From: SIG673 sp045638685
GTDB lineage: Bacteria > Bacillota > Clostridia > Oscillospirales > CAG-272
Assembly (NCBI GenBank): GCA_045638685.1
Contig: JAZUBT010000007.1
Span: 124,001 to 188,000 of the forward strand
DNA length: 64,000 nucleotides
Direction of reading: 5' to 3'
In this document: positions 1 through 8,649 of the stretch, in pieces
Numbering within the stretch: position 1 is the stretch's first letter
How the letters are laid out: each line of letters starts with the position of its first letter
Made by a program: the position numbers and the translations under genes
The notes under the pieces: generated by a model
The model's database searches: none
What the model saw: the letters and a program-made list of their open reading frames with translations, nothing else
What the model was told of the DNA's origin: nothing

Positions 1-245
1 TGTTTTTCGTAAAGAAGCAGACCGCTATCGGTACAAAGCAGTACGCTTTTTGCCGAAACTGAAATCTCGTCCGCCGAGAAAACAGGGCTTCCCTTTGCAA
101 AATCCGAATAGTCTTTAAAAAGAGTATCCGTCCCACCGGTAGGTGTGTCGTCTTTTTTTCCGCCCTTTTCGAAAACAATTCCGAAAAAACCTACCATAAG
201 CGCTGTTGCCGTAATAATTAGAATAGCCGATTTAAAAAATTTCAA
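1..245 (-). CDS. D-alanyl-D-alanine carboxypeptidase, N-terminal part (window edge)
   Basis: The reading frame is open from a TTG at 245 (GGACGG ribosome site upstream) to the left edge, about 81 codons. It starts with a hydrophobic signal segment (residues 6-24), then a linker, then the stretch SAKSVLLCTDSGLLLYEK. This matches the start of the penicillin-binding S11 domain, where DacF-like enzymes read SAKAAVLIeaxSGxvLYEkN. S11 enzymes trim the terminal D-Ala of peptidoglycan stem peptides outside the membrane. The SxxK nucleophile lies beyond the window and cannot be checked. It lies just downstream of the spore gene ytfJ, as in other Clostridia, which suggests a sporulation or cell-wall role (inference). 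Confidence 0.7.
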   Translation of the reverse strand, partial: MKFFKSAILIITATALMVGFFGIVFEKGGKKDDTPTGGTDTLFKDYSDFAKGSPVFSADEISVSAKSVLLCTDSGLLLYEK

Positions 246-435
246 GGTCTTGTCCGTCCTTTTTTAGTATTTTTAAAATACTATGACGGTGCTTTTTAAT
301 TTATTACGGGGGTTTTGCTACGTTACGCCAAAATCATTCTGCAATTCTTACGGTAAACACTTAGGATAATTAGCGGTAATCACTCAAAATGACACGTAAA
401 AATCACTTACGGACAAAGCTCTCTGCCTTAGTCTT

Positions 436-891
436 TTATTCCTCGGTTTCGTCAAAATAGGTCTCGGTAGGAGTTTTATCCTTTGCGAAAACCTCTTTAA
501 GTCGCTTAATAATATCGGGAGACTTTTCAAGTATATCGCCTATTGCTCCTATCGTGCTGTCGTTGCGTATAACAGCGGGAGCGGTTACGTTAAGCATTCT
601 TACGTCTCCGTCGGGTTTAACTACGAGGAAGCCTACGGGAGTTATGGTAAGTCCCGTTCCGCCGCCTCCGCCGAAGGAACCGTTGCTCTTTTCGTTTTTC
701 GGCTCTGTCTTTTTAGCGAAATCAAGATCAACTCCGCCCGACGCAAAGCCGAGAGAAACCTTTGATACGGGGATTATAACCGTTCCCGATTTGGTTTCAA
801 TCTGCTCTCCTACAACCGTTCCCGTCTCGGAAAGCTCCTTAATTTTTTCAAGCGACGTGCTTATGATTTCGTTAATTCTGTTATCTGCCAT
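436..891 (-). CDS. ytfJ: GerW/YtfJ-family spore protein
   Basis: A 151-residue protein with ATG start and AAAGGTG ribosome site. It has the family layout: an N-terminal helix (NRINEIISTSLEKIKEL), a central VVGEQIETKSGTVIIPVSKV strand region, a glycine-rich loop at about residues 75-80, and the conserved TGLTITPVGFLVV strand. In Bacillus the family is made in the forespore and is needed for germination (family knowledge). Length is normal for the family. It sits between the DUF2953 gene and the carboxypeptidase gene, an arrangement common in Clostridia. It supports a spore-forming host. Confidence 0.9.
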   Translation of the reverse strand: MADNRINEIISTSLEKIKELSETGTVVGEQIETKSGTVIIPVSKVSLGFASGGVDLDFAKKTEPKNEKSNGSFGGGGGTGLTITPVGFLVVKPDGDVRMLNVTAPAVIRNDSTIGAIGDILEKSPDIIKRLKEVFAKDKTPTETYFDETEE

Positions 892-1036
892 TTTTTCTGC
901 ACCTTTCTTTTTGATTTATTTTAATTTTACTGTTTTTCCTTTTCGGTGGCGCTCAGTTAACGTATGTAACCGCGCCTTGCGGCTCCGCCGGGACGGAGCT
1001 CTTTAATTTACAAGCTCTTGCAATAGGCTCATCCTT

Positions 1037-1720
1037 TTATACGGAAGTTTTTTTCTCCGTCTTTTTACCGCCGAGCCTTTGTTTTAAATAATGCTTTAAA
1101 AGTATAATTCCAAGCTTAACTATGTGAATTACCCGAAGTCGCATTACAATATTTATATCCGCAGTCCACTTTCCCTCTGCAAAATCGGGATAGACAGAGA
1201 CTTGCGCATCGTTTCTCGCTTTAAAATTGGTAACCTCATTCAGAAGCGTCGCCACGTACTGCACCGACTGCACGGTAACTCCGTAGCTTACCGCAACCGA
1301 CGCCGCATCTGCACCGCCAACGCCTATTACAAGTCGTGCGCAGTCTATTCTAAGATACCTCGGAAATCTTTTCAAAAAGACCTTGAATATATCAAGTATC
1401 TTGTTTACCGTCTCTCTTTTAGACGTCTTTTTCTTTACAGTCAACGTTTCTTCGGTATTTTTTCCTGTTTTTTTCTTTCTTTTAGCAAGTCTTTTTTGAT
1501 ACTTTAAAATCGCTTTTTTTCGTCTGCGCTTAAATCTTCTTGTTTTAAAGTCGCTCTTTTTTATTTTTTTATCCTTTTTTCCAAGAAGTGAAATTTTAAA
1601 AAAGAGAAATTTTACGGTAATCCTTCCTCCGCTATCATCGTAAACAAGGGACAGCTTTACCCACAAAAGCAGAATAAGCAGCAGCAAAATAATAATAGCG
1701 CCTGCGATTATAAAACCCAT
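1037..1720 (-). CDS. DUF2953 membrane-anchored protein
   Basis: A 227-residue protein with ATG start and a GAAAGGACGG ribosome site. It has one N-terminal membrane segment (residues 3-22, nearly all Ile, Leu, Ala), then a very basic stretch (residues 48-103) and a C-terminal domain with CARLVIGVGGADAASVAVSYG followed by PDFAEGKWTADINIVMRLR. These are the hallmarks of DUF2953, often found beside ytfJ in spore formers. Molecular function is unknown. The position between scpB and ytfJ suggests co-transcription. Confidence 0.8.
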   Translation of the reverse strand: MGFIIAGAIIILLLLILLLWVKLSLVYDDSGGRITVKFLFFKISLLGKKDKKIKKSDFKTRRFKRRRKKAILKYQKRLAKRKKKTGKNTEETLTVKKKTSKRETVNKILDIFKVFLKRFPRYLRIDCARLVIGVGGADAASVAVSYGVTVQSVQYVATLLNEVTNFKARNDAQVSVYPDFAEGKWTADINIVMRLRVIHIVKLGIILLKHYLKQRLGGKKTEKKTSV

Positions 1721-1885
1721 ATAAAACCGTCCTTTCTCCCTAAATTTTCAGTTTATTCTTAGTCTTGTAAGCTCTTTCGTTTCCGTCTGACTTCCGTTTT
1801 TAACAGCCCCTTAATTTTCTGACTTTTACCGGACTTTTTCGCACCGACTTTTTAAGCTCTATGCTTTTAAGTACGGCGGATTTTG

Positions 1886-2812
1886 TCAGCCCTCTACCGC
1901 AAAGAGGTCAAGCGACGGTAACGCGTCAAGCGACGTTATTCCAAAGGTTTTAAGGAAATTCTGCGTGGTTCCGAAAAGTCTCGGCCTACCAATAACCTCA
2001 AGACGCCCCTTTTCCTCTATAAGCTCTCTGTCGAGAAGTACCGCGATAGGTCTTGTGCTGTCAACTCTTCTTACCTGCTCTATGTACGCTCTTGTAACAG
2101 GCTGGTTATACGCTACAATGGCAAGTGTCTCCATCGCCGCGGCGCTGAGCTGAGGCTCTCCTCTTATGCCTATCATCTGCGTTACGTACTCCCCGAGATC
2201 GGGAGCCGTCGTAAGCTGACAGCATTTGTCGTACTTTACAAGCCTTATGCCTCTCGGCATACTTCCGCTGTCGTACATTTTCGCGTAAGCGTCAACAATC
2301 TTTATCGCTTCCTTGGTCGTATATCCTATTATCTTTGCAAACTGATCGTAGTAAACCTCATCTCCGTTTGCGAACATTATCGCCTCAAGCACACGCATAG
2401 CCTCGGATTTGGGCATTTTTTCGGGGGCAATAGCGGCTTCGGTGCCGTCCGACTGCTCTCCTTCGTCCTTTGCGGCGCGGCGACGGGCGGTTTTCTTTTT
2501 TTCTCCGCCGGAATTTTTCTCTGTGTTTTCTTCGGCGCTTTCCGTCTTTACCTCCCCTGCATCAGGGCTTTCCTCTGCCGATGCGGATTTTCCTTCCGCG
2601 GTCTCCGTTTTTTTATCCGCGGTTTCCGAACCGCTCTCTATAATTTCCGAGAGGTTTTCCGCGCCTAAATCTGTGTTCTCGGTGTTTAATGCGTCTATGC
2701 TTTCCGTTTTGGTCTCTGCGCCCTCTCCGTTTTCCGTAAGAGCAGCCTTTTCAGATATATCTGTATCTGCCGCCTCCGCCTTAAATTCTATCTGTTCGAA
2801 TATCTCTTCCAA
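1886..2812 (-). CDS. scpB: Segregation and condensation protein B, with long acidic N-terminal extension
   Basis: Residues from about 133 to 308 are ScpB: two winged-helix domains with MRVLEAIMFANGDEVYYDQ and the conserved METLAIVAYNQPVTRAYIEQVR, RPRLFGTTQNFLKTFG. ScpB dimers bind ScpA and regulate the SMC ATPase during chromosome organisation. The first ~130 residues are a Glu/Thr/Ser-rich, low-complexity tail with a short Lys/Arg patch (residues 105-115), absent from the usual ~190-residue ScpB. The start is a TTG 17 bases after the scpA stop, with GAGG upstream. The nearest internal ATG (MPKSEAMR, about residue 133) would give a normal-length protein, so true length is uncertain. Confidence 0.9.
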   Translation of the reverse strand: MEEIFEQIEFKAEAADTDISEKAALTENGEGAETKTESIDALNTENTDLGAENLSEIIESGSETADKKTETAEGKSASAEESPDAGEVKTESAEENTEKNSGGEKKKTARRRAAKDEGEQSDGTEAAIAPEKMPKSEAMRVLEAIMFANGDEVYYDQFAKIIGYTTKEAIKIVDAYAKMYDSGSMPRGIRLVKYDKCCQLTTAPDLGEYVTQMIGIRGEPQLSAAAMETLAIVAYNQPVTRAYIEQVRRVDSTRPIAVLLDRELIEEKGRLEVIGRPRLFGTTQNFLKTFGITSLDALPSLDLFAVEG

Positions 2813-2829
2813 TGCCGTTTCCTCGCTTT

Positions 2830-3582
2830 TTAATATGTTTCCGCTTTTTTGCTTTCGTCTCTTTCTATGTCATGAGACATATTGAGTACAAGCGTCGGGT
2901 TATCGTAGTCTCCGCCGAGAAATACTCTTTGGAATTTTACAAGCTCCAAAACCGCAGAGAAGGTTGCTATAAGGTCGGAGCGCGTTTCGTTGTTCATAAG
3001 TATAGTTTCAAACTCGGTCTCTCCGTACTGATAAAGGTATCTCATTACAGCTATAACCTTTACGGGTATCGGCGTTACCTTATGCTTTAAAAGATTTTCC
3101 AGCGTCTGCTCCGGCTTTCGCTGCATTTCCTTCATCATACTGCTTCTCGCAAGCATTCTGCGGAACGCGCGTTCAAGCACCTTAAGCTCATAATGGAGCG
3201 GAAGTCCTCTTTCGGGCTCCTGTGGCTCGCGGTATGCGACTCCTGTATTTCCCGCCCACTGCTCACGCAGAAATTCTGCCGCGTTCTTTGCCTTGGCGTA
3301 CTCCATAACCGCCATTTGGAGCTTCTTAACCGGAGATTCCTCCTCCTCGGATCGCGGAAGCAGCATCTGACTTTTAATAAGCATAAGCTCTGCCGCCATT
3401 GTGATAAACTCACCGGCTATATCTATATCAAGGCTCTCCATAAGCTGGAGATATTCCATATACTGCTCGAAAATAATATGGATCTTAATATCGAAAATAC
3501 TCATTTCGTTCTTCTTTATCAGCGAAAGGAGTAGGTCGAGCGGTCCCTCAAAGGTTTCTATGTTAAAATTAAGCTTTTCCAT
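2830..3582 (-). CDS. scpA: Segregation and condensation protein A
   Basis: A 250-residue kleisin of normal length. The N-terminus FNIETFEGPLDLLLSLIKKN is the signature ScpA motif, followed by the helical region that contacts SMC and a C-terminal winged helix (FETILMNNETRSDLIATFSAVLELVKFQ). ScpA bridges the SMC heads and binds ScpB. The ribosome site is weak (GTGAAAG). scpB follows closely, so the two are almost certainly co-translated. Confidence 0.93.
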   Translation of the reverse strand: MEKLNFNIETFEGPLDLLLSLIKKNEMSIFDIKIHIIFEQYMEYLQLMESLDIDIAGEFITMAAELMLIKSQMLLPRSEEEESPVKKLQMAVMEYAKAKNAAEFLREQWAGNTGVAYREPQEPERGLPLHYELKVLERAFRRMLARSSMMKEMQRKPEQTLENLLKHKVTPIPVKVIAVMRYLYQYGETEFETILMNNETRSDLIATFSAVLELVKFQRVFLGGDYDNPTLVLNMSHDIERDESKKAETY

Positions 3583-3655
3583 CTTTCACAACCGTCTGTT
3601 TTTTTGAAAATCCCGTGCCTTCACGGTCTATAAATTTGCTTTACGTAGCTAAGCG

Positions 3656-4960
3656 TTATATATCGTTTGATACCAAATCCTCAAACGTCTCGCGTTTTAC
3701 AGCAACGTAGGGAGTGCCGTCCTTTATCATAACTATCGCGGGTTTGCAAAGTCTATTGTAATTTGAAGCCATAGCGTAGTTATACGCGCCCGTTACCAAA
3801 ACAGCGAGCGTGTCTCCTCTTTTCGGTCTTGGGAGCGTTACGTTTTCGGCAATCAGGTCTCCGCTTTCACAGCATCTACCCGCAACCGAGCATACAAAAT
3901 CGGCTTTTTCATTCATTCTGTTTGCTATTCTAATATCGTACTGCGACTGATAAAGCGCGTACCTCGGATTATCCGCCATGCCGCCGTCAACCGAAACGTA
4001 GTTTTTAAATTCGGGGATTTCCTTTACCGAGCCTACCGTATAAAGCGTAAGCCCTGCCGCCGCAACAAGCGATCGTCCCGGCTCCAGCATAATCCTCGGC
4101 ATCTCTACCCCGTACTGCTTTACAAGCGCCTTTACCTTATCGGCAAGTGTCTTTATCGCATCAGCATAGTTAAAATACGGGTGCTCCTTTACGTATCTTA
4201 CACCAAAACCGCCGCCAAGATTAAGTTCACGTGCGGAAAATCCGGTTTTTTTCTTTATGTCCGCGATATACTTAATCATTGTTTCTGCCGCAGAAATAAA
4301 CGGCTCTATTTCAAAAATCTGACTTCCGATATGACAGTGAAATCCGGTAAGCTCAACGTTTTCCGTCGTAAGAGCCGCTCGGGTTATCGCTTCCGCCTGC
4401 CCCGTCGCTATCGCGTTACCGAACTTTGAATCTATCTTTCCCGTCGCAATAGCCTTATGCGTATGAGGATCTATTCCGGGGGTAATTCTCAGCTGAATTT
4501 TCTGTCTGACGTTAAGCTCGCCCGCTATCTTACTTATAGCCTTAAGCTCCTCGAAATTATCAACCACGAAGCGGCCTATTCCGTTTTCTACCGCGTATTT
4601 TATATCGAAATCGGTTTTATTGTTTCCGTGGAAAACCATTTTGCTAAGGTCAAAGCCCGCAGCCTTCGCTGTGTATATCTCGCCGCTTGAAACCGCGTCG
4701 CTTCCGAGTCCCTCCTCAGCTATGATTCTGTATATTCCTTTAAACGAAAGCGCCTTTGATGCGAAAAGAGGGAGGGCGTCCGCGCCGAAATTCTCGGTCA
4801 TCGCGTTTTTATAAATTCTGCATATCTCTCTTATTTTATTTTCGTCCATTACCATAAGCGGCGTACCGTACTCCCTCGCTAAGGAAGTCGTATCTACACC
4901 CGCTACCGTAAGATTTCCCTCTCCGTTAACCGAGCAGCTTTCCATTACAAATTCTGACAT
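3656..4960 (-). CDS. lysA: Diaminopimelate decarboxylase
   Basis: PLP-dependent fold-III decarboxylase, 434 residues, making lysine from meso-diaminopimelate. Visible motifs: the PLP lysine in FASKA, the HGNNK turn, the glycine-rich GGGFGVRY phosphate site, EPGRSLVA, and the substrate cysteine in GRCCESGDL. I place the start at the ATG at 4960 because GGAG lies 9 bases upstream. The in-frame GTG at 5002 has no ribosome site. It lies between engB and scpA in the same direction. Confidence 0.93.
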   Translation of the reverse strand: MSEFVMESCSVNGEGNLTVAGVDTTSLAREYGTPLMVMDENKIREICRIYKNAMTENFGADALPLFASKALSFKGIYRIIAEEGLGSDAVSSGEIYTAKAAGFDLSKMVFHGNNKTDFDIKYAVENGIGRFVVDNFEELKAISKIAGELNVRQKIQLRITPGIDPHTHKAIATGKIDSKFGNAIATGQAEAITRAALTTENVELTGFHCHIGSQIFEIEPFISAAETMIKYIADIKKKTGFSARELNLGGGFGVRYVKEHPYFNYADAIKTLADKVKALVKQYGVEMPRIMLEPGRSLVAAAGLTLYTVGSVKEIPEFKNYVSVDGGMADNPRYALYQSQYDIRIANRMNEKADFVCSVAGRCCESGDLIAENVTLPRPKRGDTLAVLVTGAYNYAMASNYNRLCKPAIVMIKDGTPYVAVKRETFEDLVSNDI

Positions 4961-5022
4961 TGTTTTTTCTCCGTTAATATTTTTCTCGCACTTCTCCGAC
5001 ACACTGTATTATAAAGACAGCA

Positions 5023-5610
5023 TTATCCGTTAAGCGCATTGCTTATTCTGCCGAGAACCTCAGCCTTCCCCTCTCCCTTAAGCGAGGAAAAGGGTATTAT
5101 ATCAACACCGTCGGTAAGCTCCGAAAGCTTTGCAAGTGCCTTTTGTCTCTCCGTTTTATTAAGCTTATCCGCCTTTGTAGCGACTATAAACCAATCAAGC
5201 CCCGATTCACTGAGCCATTCCATCATATTAAGGTCGTTTTCCGTCGCGCCAGCTTTTAAATCTATAAGCTGAGCAACCGCCTTCAACTTACCGTGTGAGC
5301 CGTCCTTAGTATAATATCCGTCGGTAAGCGCCGACCATTTCTTTTTCTCCTCGGGACTTCTCTTTGCGTATCCGTAGCCCGGCATATCCACAAGATAAAA
5401 CTCTCCGTTTACCTCATAAAAATTAACCGTTATCGTCTTTCCCGGCTCGGAGCTTACTCTTGCAAGAGACTTTCTTCCGATAAGTGTATTGATAAGTGAG
5501 CTTTTCCCGACGTTACTCCGTCCCGAAAGCGCTATCTGCGGCTTTCCGTCGTACGGAAACTGCGTAGGAAGCCCTGCCGTTATTTTAAGTACTGCGTTTT
5601 TTACCGTCAT
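5023..5610 (-). CDS. engB: Ribosome biogenesis GTP-binding protein YsxC/EngB
   Basis: A 195-residue TRAFAC GTPase with G1 GRSNVGKSS, the switch region (KTITVNF), G3 DMPGYGYA, G4 TKADK and G5-like SSLKGEG. The family acts in assembly of the large ribosomal subunit and usually follows lon in Firmicutes, as here. Start ATG with a GAAAGGAAAA ribosome site. Normal length. Confidence 0.95.
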   Translation of the reverse strand: MTVKNAVLKITAGLPTQFPYDGKPQIALSGRSNVGKSSLINTLIGRKSLARVSSEPGKTITVNFYEVNGEFYLVDMPGYGYAKRSPEEKKKWSALTDGYYTKDGSHGKLKAVAQLIDLKAGATENDLNMMEWLSESGLDWFIVATKADKLNKTERQKALAKLSELTDGVDIIPFSSLKGEGKAEVLGRISNALNG

Positions 5611-5695
5611 TGTATTTTCCTTTCAAAGAAAACTGCTCCAAAAATTCCCTGACATAGCTTACGCCGAGTATTCGTTCCCGTCAGACTGTGTTATA

Positions 5696-8035
5696 TCAGC
5701 AACCGACAACCGCGTGCTTTAAAACGTCGGAAACGGTTTCGCAGGGAACAAACTTAAGGCTTTCTCTTACCGTTTTGTCTATCTCGTCAAGGTCTTTTAC
5801 GTTATCCTTAGGTATAAGAACCGTTTTAACTCCGGATTTATACGCCGCCATAGTCTTTTCTTTAAGTCCACCTATCGGGAGCACCTTACCTTTAAGCGTA
5901 ACCTCTCCCGTCATCGCGACGCTGCTGCGTACCGGTTTTCCGGAAAGCTCACTGACAAGCGCTGTAACCATGGTTACTCCCGCCGACGGTCCGTCCTTCG
6001 GAACCGCGCCCTCGGGGAAATGTATATGAAGATCCTTTTTGCTGTAAAAGTCCGCTTCAACGCCAAGGCTCTCCGCGTTTGCTCTTATGTAGGTTACCGC
6101 CGCCTTTGCCGACTCCTTCATAACGTCTCCGAGAGAACCGGTAAGCTCTATCTTTCCGCTTCCGGAAAGCGCCGCCGTTTCAACCTTTAAAAGCGTTCCG
6201 CCAAGCTCGGTGTAAGCAAGTCCGTTTACCACTCCAATCTCGTTTTTCTCGGAAACCTTTTCGGGTATTATCTTTCTTCCCCCGATAAACTCGGAGAGAT
6301 TTTTACCCGTTATACTTACCGATTTAACGCTTTCGTCCTCGATAAGCTTTTTTCCCGCCTTTCTGCAAAGCGAGGCTATCTCGCGTTCAAGCTTACGGAC
6401 TCCCGCTTCTCTCGTGTAGCACTCGATAAGCTCCTTTAATGCGGAATCTGAAATTTTGAACGTTTTTTTGGTAAGTCCATGACGCTCGCTCTGCTTCGGA
6501 ACAAGATGTCTTTTAGCTATCGAAAGCTTTTCGTTAAGCGAGTAGCTCTTAAGCTCTATAATCTCCATACGGTCAAGGAGCGGCGCGGGTATTGTATCAA
6601 GCGTATTTGCCGTAGCAATAAACATAACGTCGGAAAGGTCAAAGGGCAGCTCGACGAAGTGATCGCGGAACTCCTTATTCTGTTCTGCATCAAGCACCTC
6701 CATAAGCGCGGAGGCCGGATCGCCGTGGCTATCTCTTGTAAGCTTGTCTATCTCGTCAAGAAGCATAATGGGATTTTTGCTTTTCGCTCTTTTAATTCCG
6801 CTGATGATTCTTCCGGGCATAGACGCGATATAAGTTTTTCTGTGTCCTCTTATATCAGCCTCATCTCTTACACCACCGAGTGAAACTCTGACATAATTTC
6901 TGTTCATCGCCTCAGCTATCGACCTTACAATAGAGGTCTTACCCGTTCCGGGCGGGCCGACGAGACAGAGTATCTGATTTTTAACGTTCGGAGCAAGCTT
7001 TCTTACCGCGAGGTATTCAAGCACGCGTTCCTTAACCTTTTCAAGCCCGTCGTGGTCTCTGTCAAGAACCTCTCTCGCGAGCGCTATATCGCTTACGTCC
7101 TCGGTCTTATTTCCCCACGGAAGCTCAAGACAAACGTCAATATAATTACATATTACCCCGTATTCCGCGGAGTTAAACGGCATTCTCGAAAGCTTGCCGG
7201 CTTCCTTTAAAAGCTTTTCCTTTGCGTCAGCGGGCATATCGGACTTAGAAATAAGCTCCTTATACTTATCTATTTCGCTGTCCTCTGCGTCCTCGCCAAG
7301 CTCGGATTTTAAAACCTTTATCTGCTCTGCAATATAATATTCCTTCTGGTTCCTGTCAACGCGCTTTTTTACCTTTTTATGGATTTCTCTCTGAAGTCCC
7401 GCAAGCTCCGCTTGCTCGGAAAGAATACAGGAAAGCTCTATAAGTCTGTCAAAAGCGTCGGTCTCGTTCAGTATTCTCATCTTATCCTGAATAGAGCCGA
7501 AAAGATTTGCGGCGACAAAATCGGCAAAGACTCCGCAGTCGGTAATGCTGTCGGCTTCGGAAAGAAGGTCGGAAGCAATTTCGGGAATACTCGAAGCGTA
7601 CTGCGCAAGTGCGTCCTTTGCCTCGTTCATAGCAGCTTTTGCTCCCGCGTCATCAGTTCCTACGGTAATTTTCGAAGCTACGCTCGCTCTCCACGCTCCT
7701 CCTCTCATTCTCGGCTCAAAGAGCGCCAGAGCTTCTCCTCTCGTTTCACCCTCCGCGATAATACGGACGTTCCCGTTTGAAAGCTTTACAAACTGTCTGA
7801 TTTTGCAAACCGTTCCTATGCTATAAAACCCGTCCGCCTTAGGCGAAGGCTCGATAGGATTTTTCTGTGTAAGTAAAAATATAGAACCTCCGCTTTTTTC
7901 CGCTTCCTCAAAAGCGCTTACCGACATTTTTCTTTCAAGCTCAAGGCTAATCGGTATTCCGGGAAACGCAACCGCGCCGCGAAGCGGGATCATCGGACAT
8001 TCTGTAAGACTCATATGTTCTGTGTACGGTGCCAT
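5696..8035 (-). CDS. lon: ATP-dependent protease Lon
   Basis: 779 residues, standard LonA length. Order: N-terminal substrate domain (CPMIPLRGAVAFPGIPISLE), coiled-coil region, AAA+ module with Walker A GPPGTGKTS and Walker B MLLDEIDK, and a C-terminal protease domain with catalytic Ser in PKDGPSAG and catalytic Lys in GGLKEK. Lon degrades misfolded and regulatory proteins in the cytoplasm. The annotated ATG has AAAGG upstream; a second ATG at residue 8 is possible. A good sigma-A-type promoter lies upstream, and no HrcA or CtsR operator was recognised. Confidence 0.96.
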   Translation of the reverse strand: MAPYTEHMSLTECPMIPLRGAVAFPGIPISLELERKMSVSAFEEAEKSGGSIFLLTQKNPIEPSPKADGFYSIGTVCKIRQFVKLSNGNVRIIAEGETRGEALALFEPRMRGGAWRASVASKITVGTDDAGAKAAMNEAKDALAQYASSIPEIASDLLSEADSITDCGVFADFVAANLFGSIQDKMRILNETDAFDRLIELSCILSEQAELAGLQREIHKKVKKRVDRNQKEYYIAEQIKVLKSELGEDAEDSEIDKYKELISKSDMPADAKEKLLKEAGKLSRMPFNSAEYGVICNYIDVCLELPWGNKTEDVSDIALAREVLDRDHDGLEKVKERVLEYLAVRKLAPNVKNQILCLVGPPGTGKTSIVRSIAEAMNRNYVRVSLGGVRDEADIRGHRKTYIASMPGRIISGIKRAKSKNPIMLLDEIDKLTRDSHGDPASALMEVLDAEQNKEFRDHFVELPFDLSDVMFIATANTLDTIPAPLLDRMEIIELKSYSLNEKLSIAKRHLVPKQSERHGLTKKTFKISDSALKELIECYTREAGVRKLEREIASLCRKAGKKLIEDESVKSVSITGKNLSEFIGGRKIIPEKVSEKNEIGVVNGLAYTELGGTLLKVETAALSGSGKIELTGSLGDVMKESAKAAVTYIRANAESLGVEADFYSKKDLHIHFPEGAVPKDGPSAGVTMVTALVSELSGKPVRSSVAMTGEVTLKGKVLPIGGLKEKTMAAYKSGVKTVLIPKDNVKDLDEIDKTVRESLKFVPCETVSDVLKHAVVGC

Positions 8036-8101
8036 GTTTAACTCAAAAACCTTTCTTAACTGTTCAATACAGCATAAATATTTATATATTTTTTATTATT
8101 T

Positions 8102-8130
8102 ATTATAACATAAAATATGGAAAATGTAAA
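8102..8130 (-). promoter_or_regulatory. Promoter of lon
   Basis: On the minus strand TTTACA (8125-8130) and TATAAT (8102-8107) are separated by exactly 17 bases, about 67 bases before the lon start codon. Confidence 0.7.
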
Positions 8131-8209
8131 GTAGATTATTAATGTTAATTGTAAATAAAATATTTACTGAGAAAAAGAAATTTTTTTCAATGATTTTTCA
8201 GTAAAGCTA

Positions 8210-8238
8210 TTGACAAACAGAAAAAGATGTGCTATAAT
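8210..8238 (+). promoter_or_regulatory. Promoter of the tRNA-Arg/tRNA-His pair
   Basis: Consensus TTGACA (8210-8215), a 17-base spacer and TATAAT (8233-8238). It ends 18 bases before the first base of tRNA-Arg. Confidence 0.85.
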
Positions 8239-8256
8239 TATCTGCGTTACTGATGT

Positions 8257-8333
8257 GTACCTTTAGCTCAGCAGGATAGAGCAACTGCCTTCTAAGCAGT
8301 AGGTCGAGGGTTCGAATCCCCCAAGGTACGCCA
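8257..8333 (+). tRNA. tRNA-Arg (anticodon TCT)
   Basis: 77 bases with encoded CCA. The acceptor stem GTACCTT pairs with AAGGTAC, the anticodon stem-loop has TCT in the 7-base loop, and the T-loop is GGTTCGAATCC. It reads AGA/AGG arginine codons. Co-transcribed with tRNA-His, which begins 3 bases later. Confidence 0.97.
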
Positions 8334-8336
8334 TAC

Positions 8337-8414
8337 GGTGGGTATAGCTCAGTTGGTTAGAGCGTCAGGTTGTGGCCCTGAAGGCCGTGGGTTCGAATCC
8401 CATTACTCACCCCA
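8337..8414 (+). tRNA. tRNA-His (anticodon GTG)
   Basis: The anticodon loop TTGTGGC contains GTG. The acceptor stem GTGGGTA pairs with TACTCAC (one G-T wobble). Base 8337 is an encoded G(-1) opposite C73, the identity element of histidine tRNA. CCA is encoded. A terminator follows at once. Confidence 0.96.
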
Positions 8415-8420
8415 TAAAAA

Positions 8421-8445
8421 GACAAGCTCCCGGCTTGTCTTTTTT
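8421..8445 (+). terminator. Rho-independent terminator of the tRNA pair
   Basis: The GACAAGC / GCTTGTC stem (8421-8427, 8433-8439) has a 5-base loop and is followed by six T. Confidence 0.9.
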
Positions 8446-8537
8446 ATTTGCATTTGGATTTCACGTTGCCCTATGTAACATATTTTTTAACTCATAGCAA
8501 TTTTTTTGTGTCTTGTAACAGTTTTTTCAGTTTTTTA

Positions 8538-8565
8538 TTGACATTCAAAATAAAATTGATATAAT
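8538..8565 (+). promoter_or_regulatory. Promoter upstream of the AraC regulator
   Basis: TTGACA (8538-8543), 16-base spacer, TATAAT (8560-8565), about 85 bases before the TTG start. No obvious operator pair was seen. Confidence 0.65.
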
Positions 8566-8649
8566 ATAAATTGCGCGAAATAAAATAGCGGACAGCTTCT
8601 CCGCTTTTTCGGTAATGCGTAAAAATACAAAAAAGAGGAAATCAACATT

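Noticed and set aside
8036..8256. CtsR or HrcA (CIRCE) operator before lon
   Set aside because: No GGTCAAA tandem or TTAGCACTC inverted repeat could be found in the gap.
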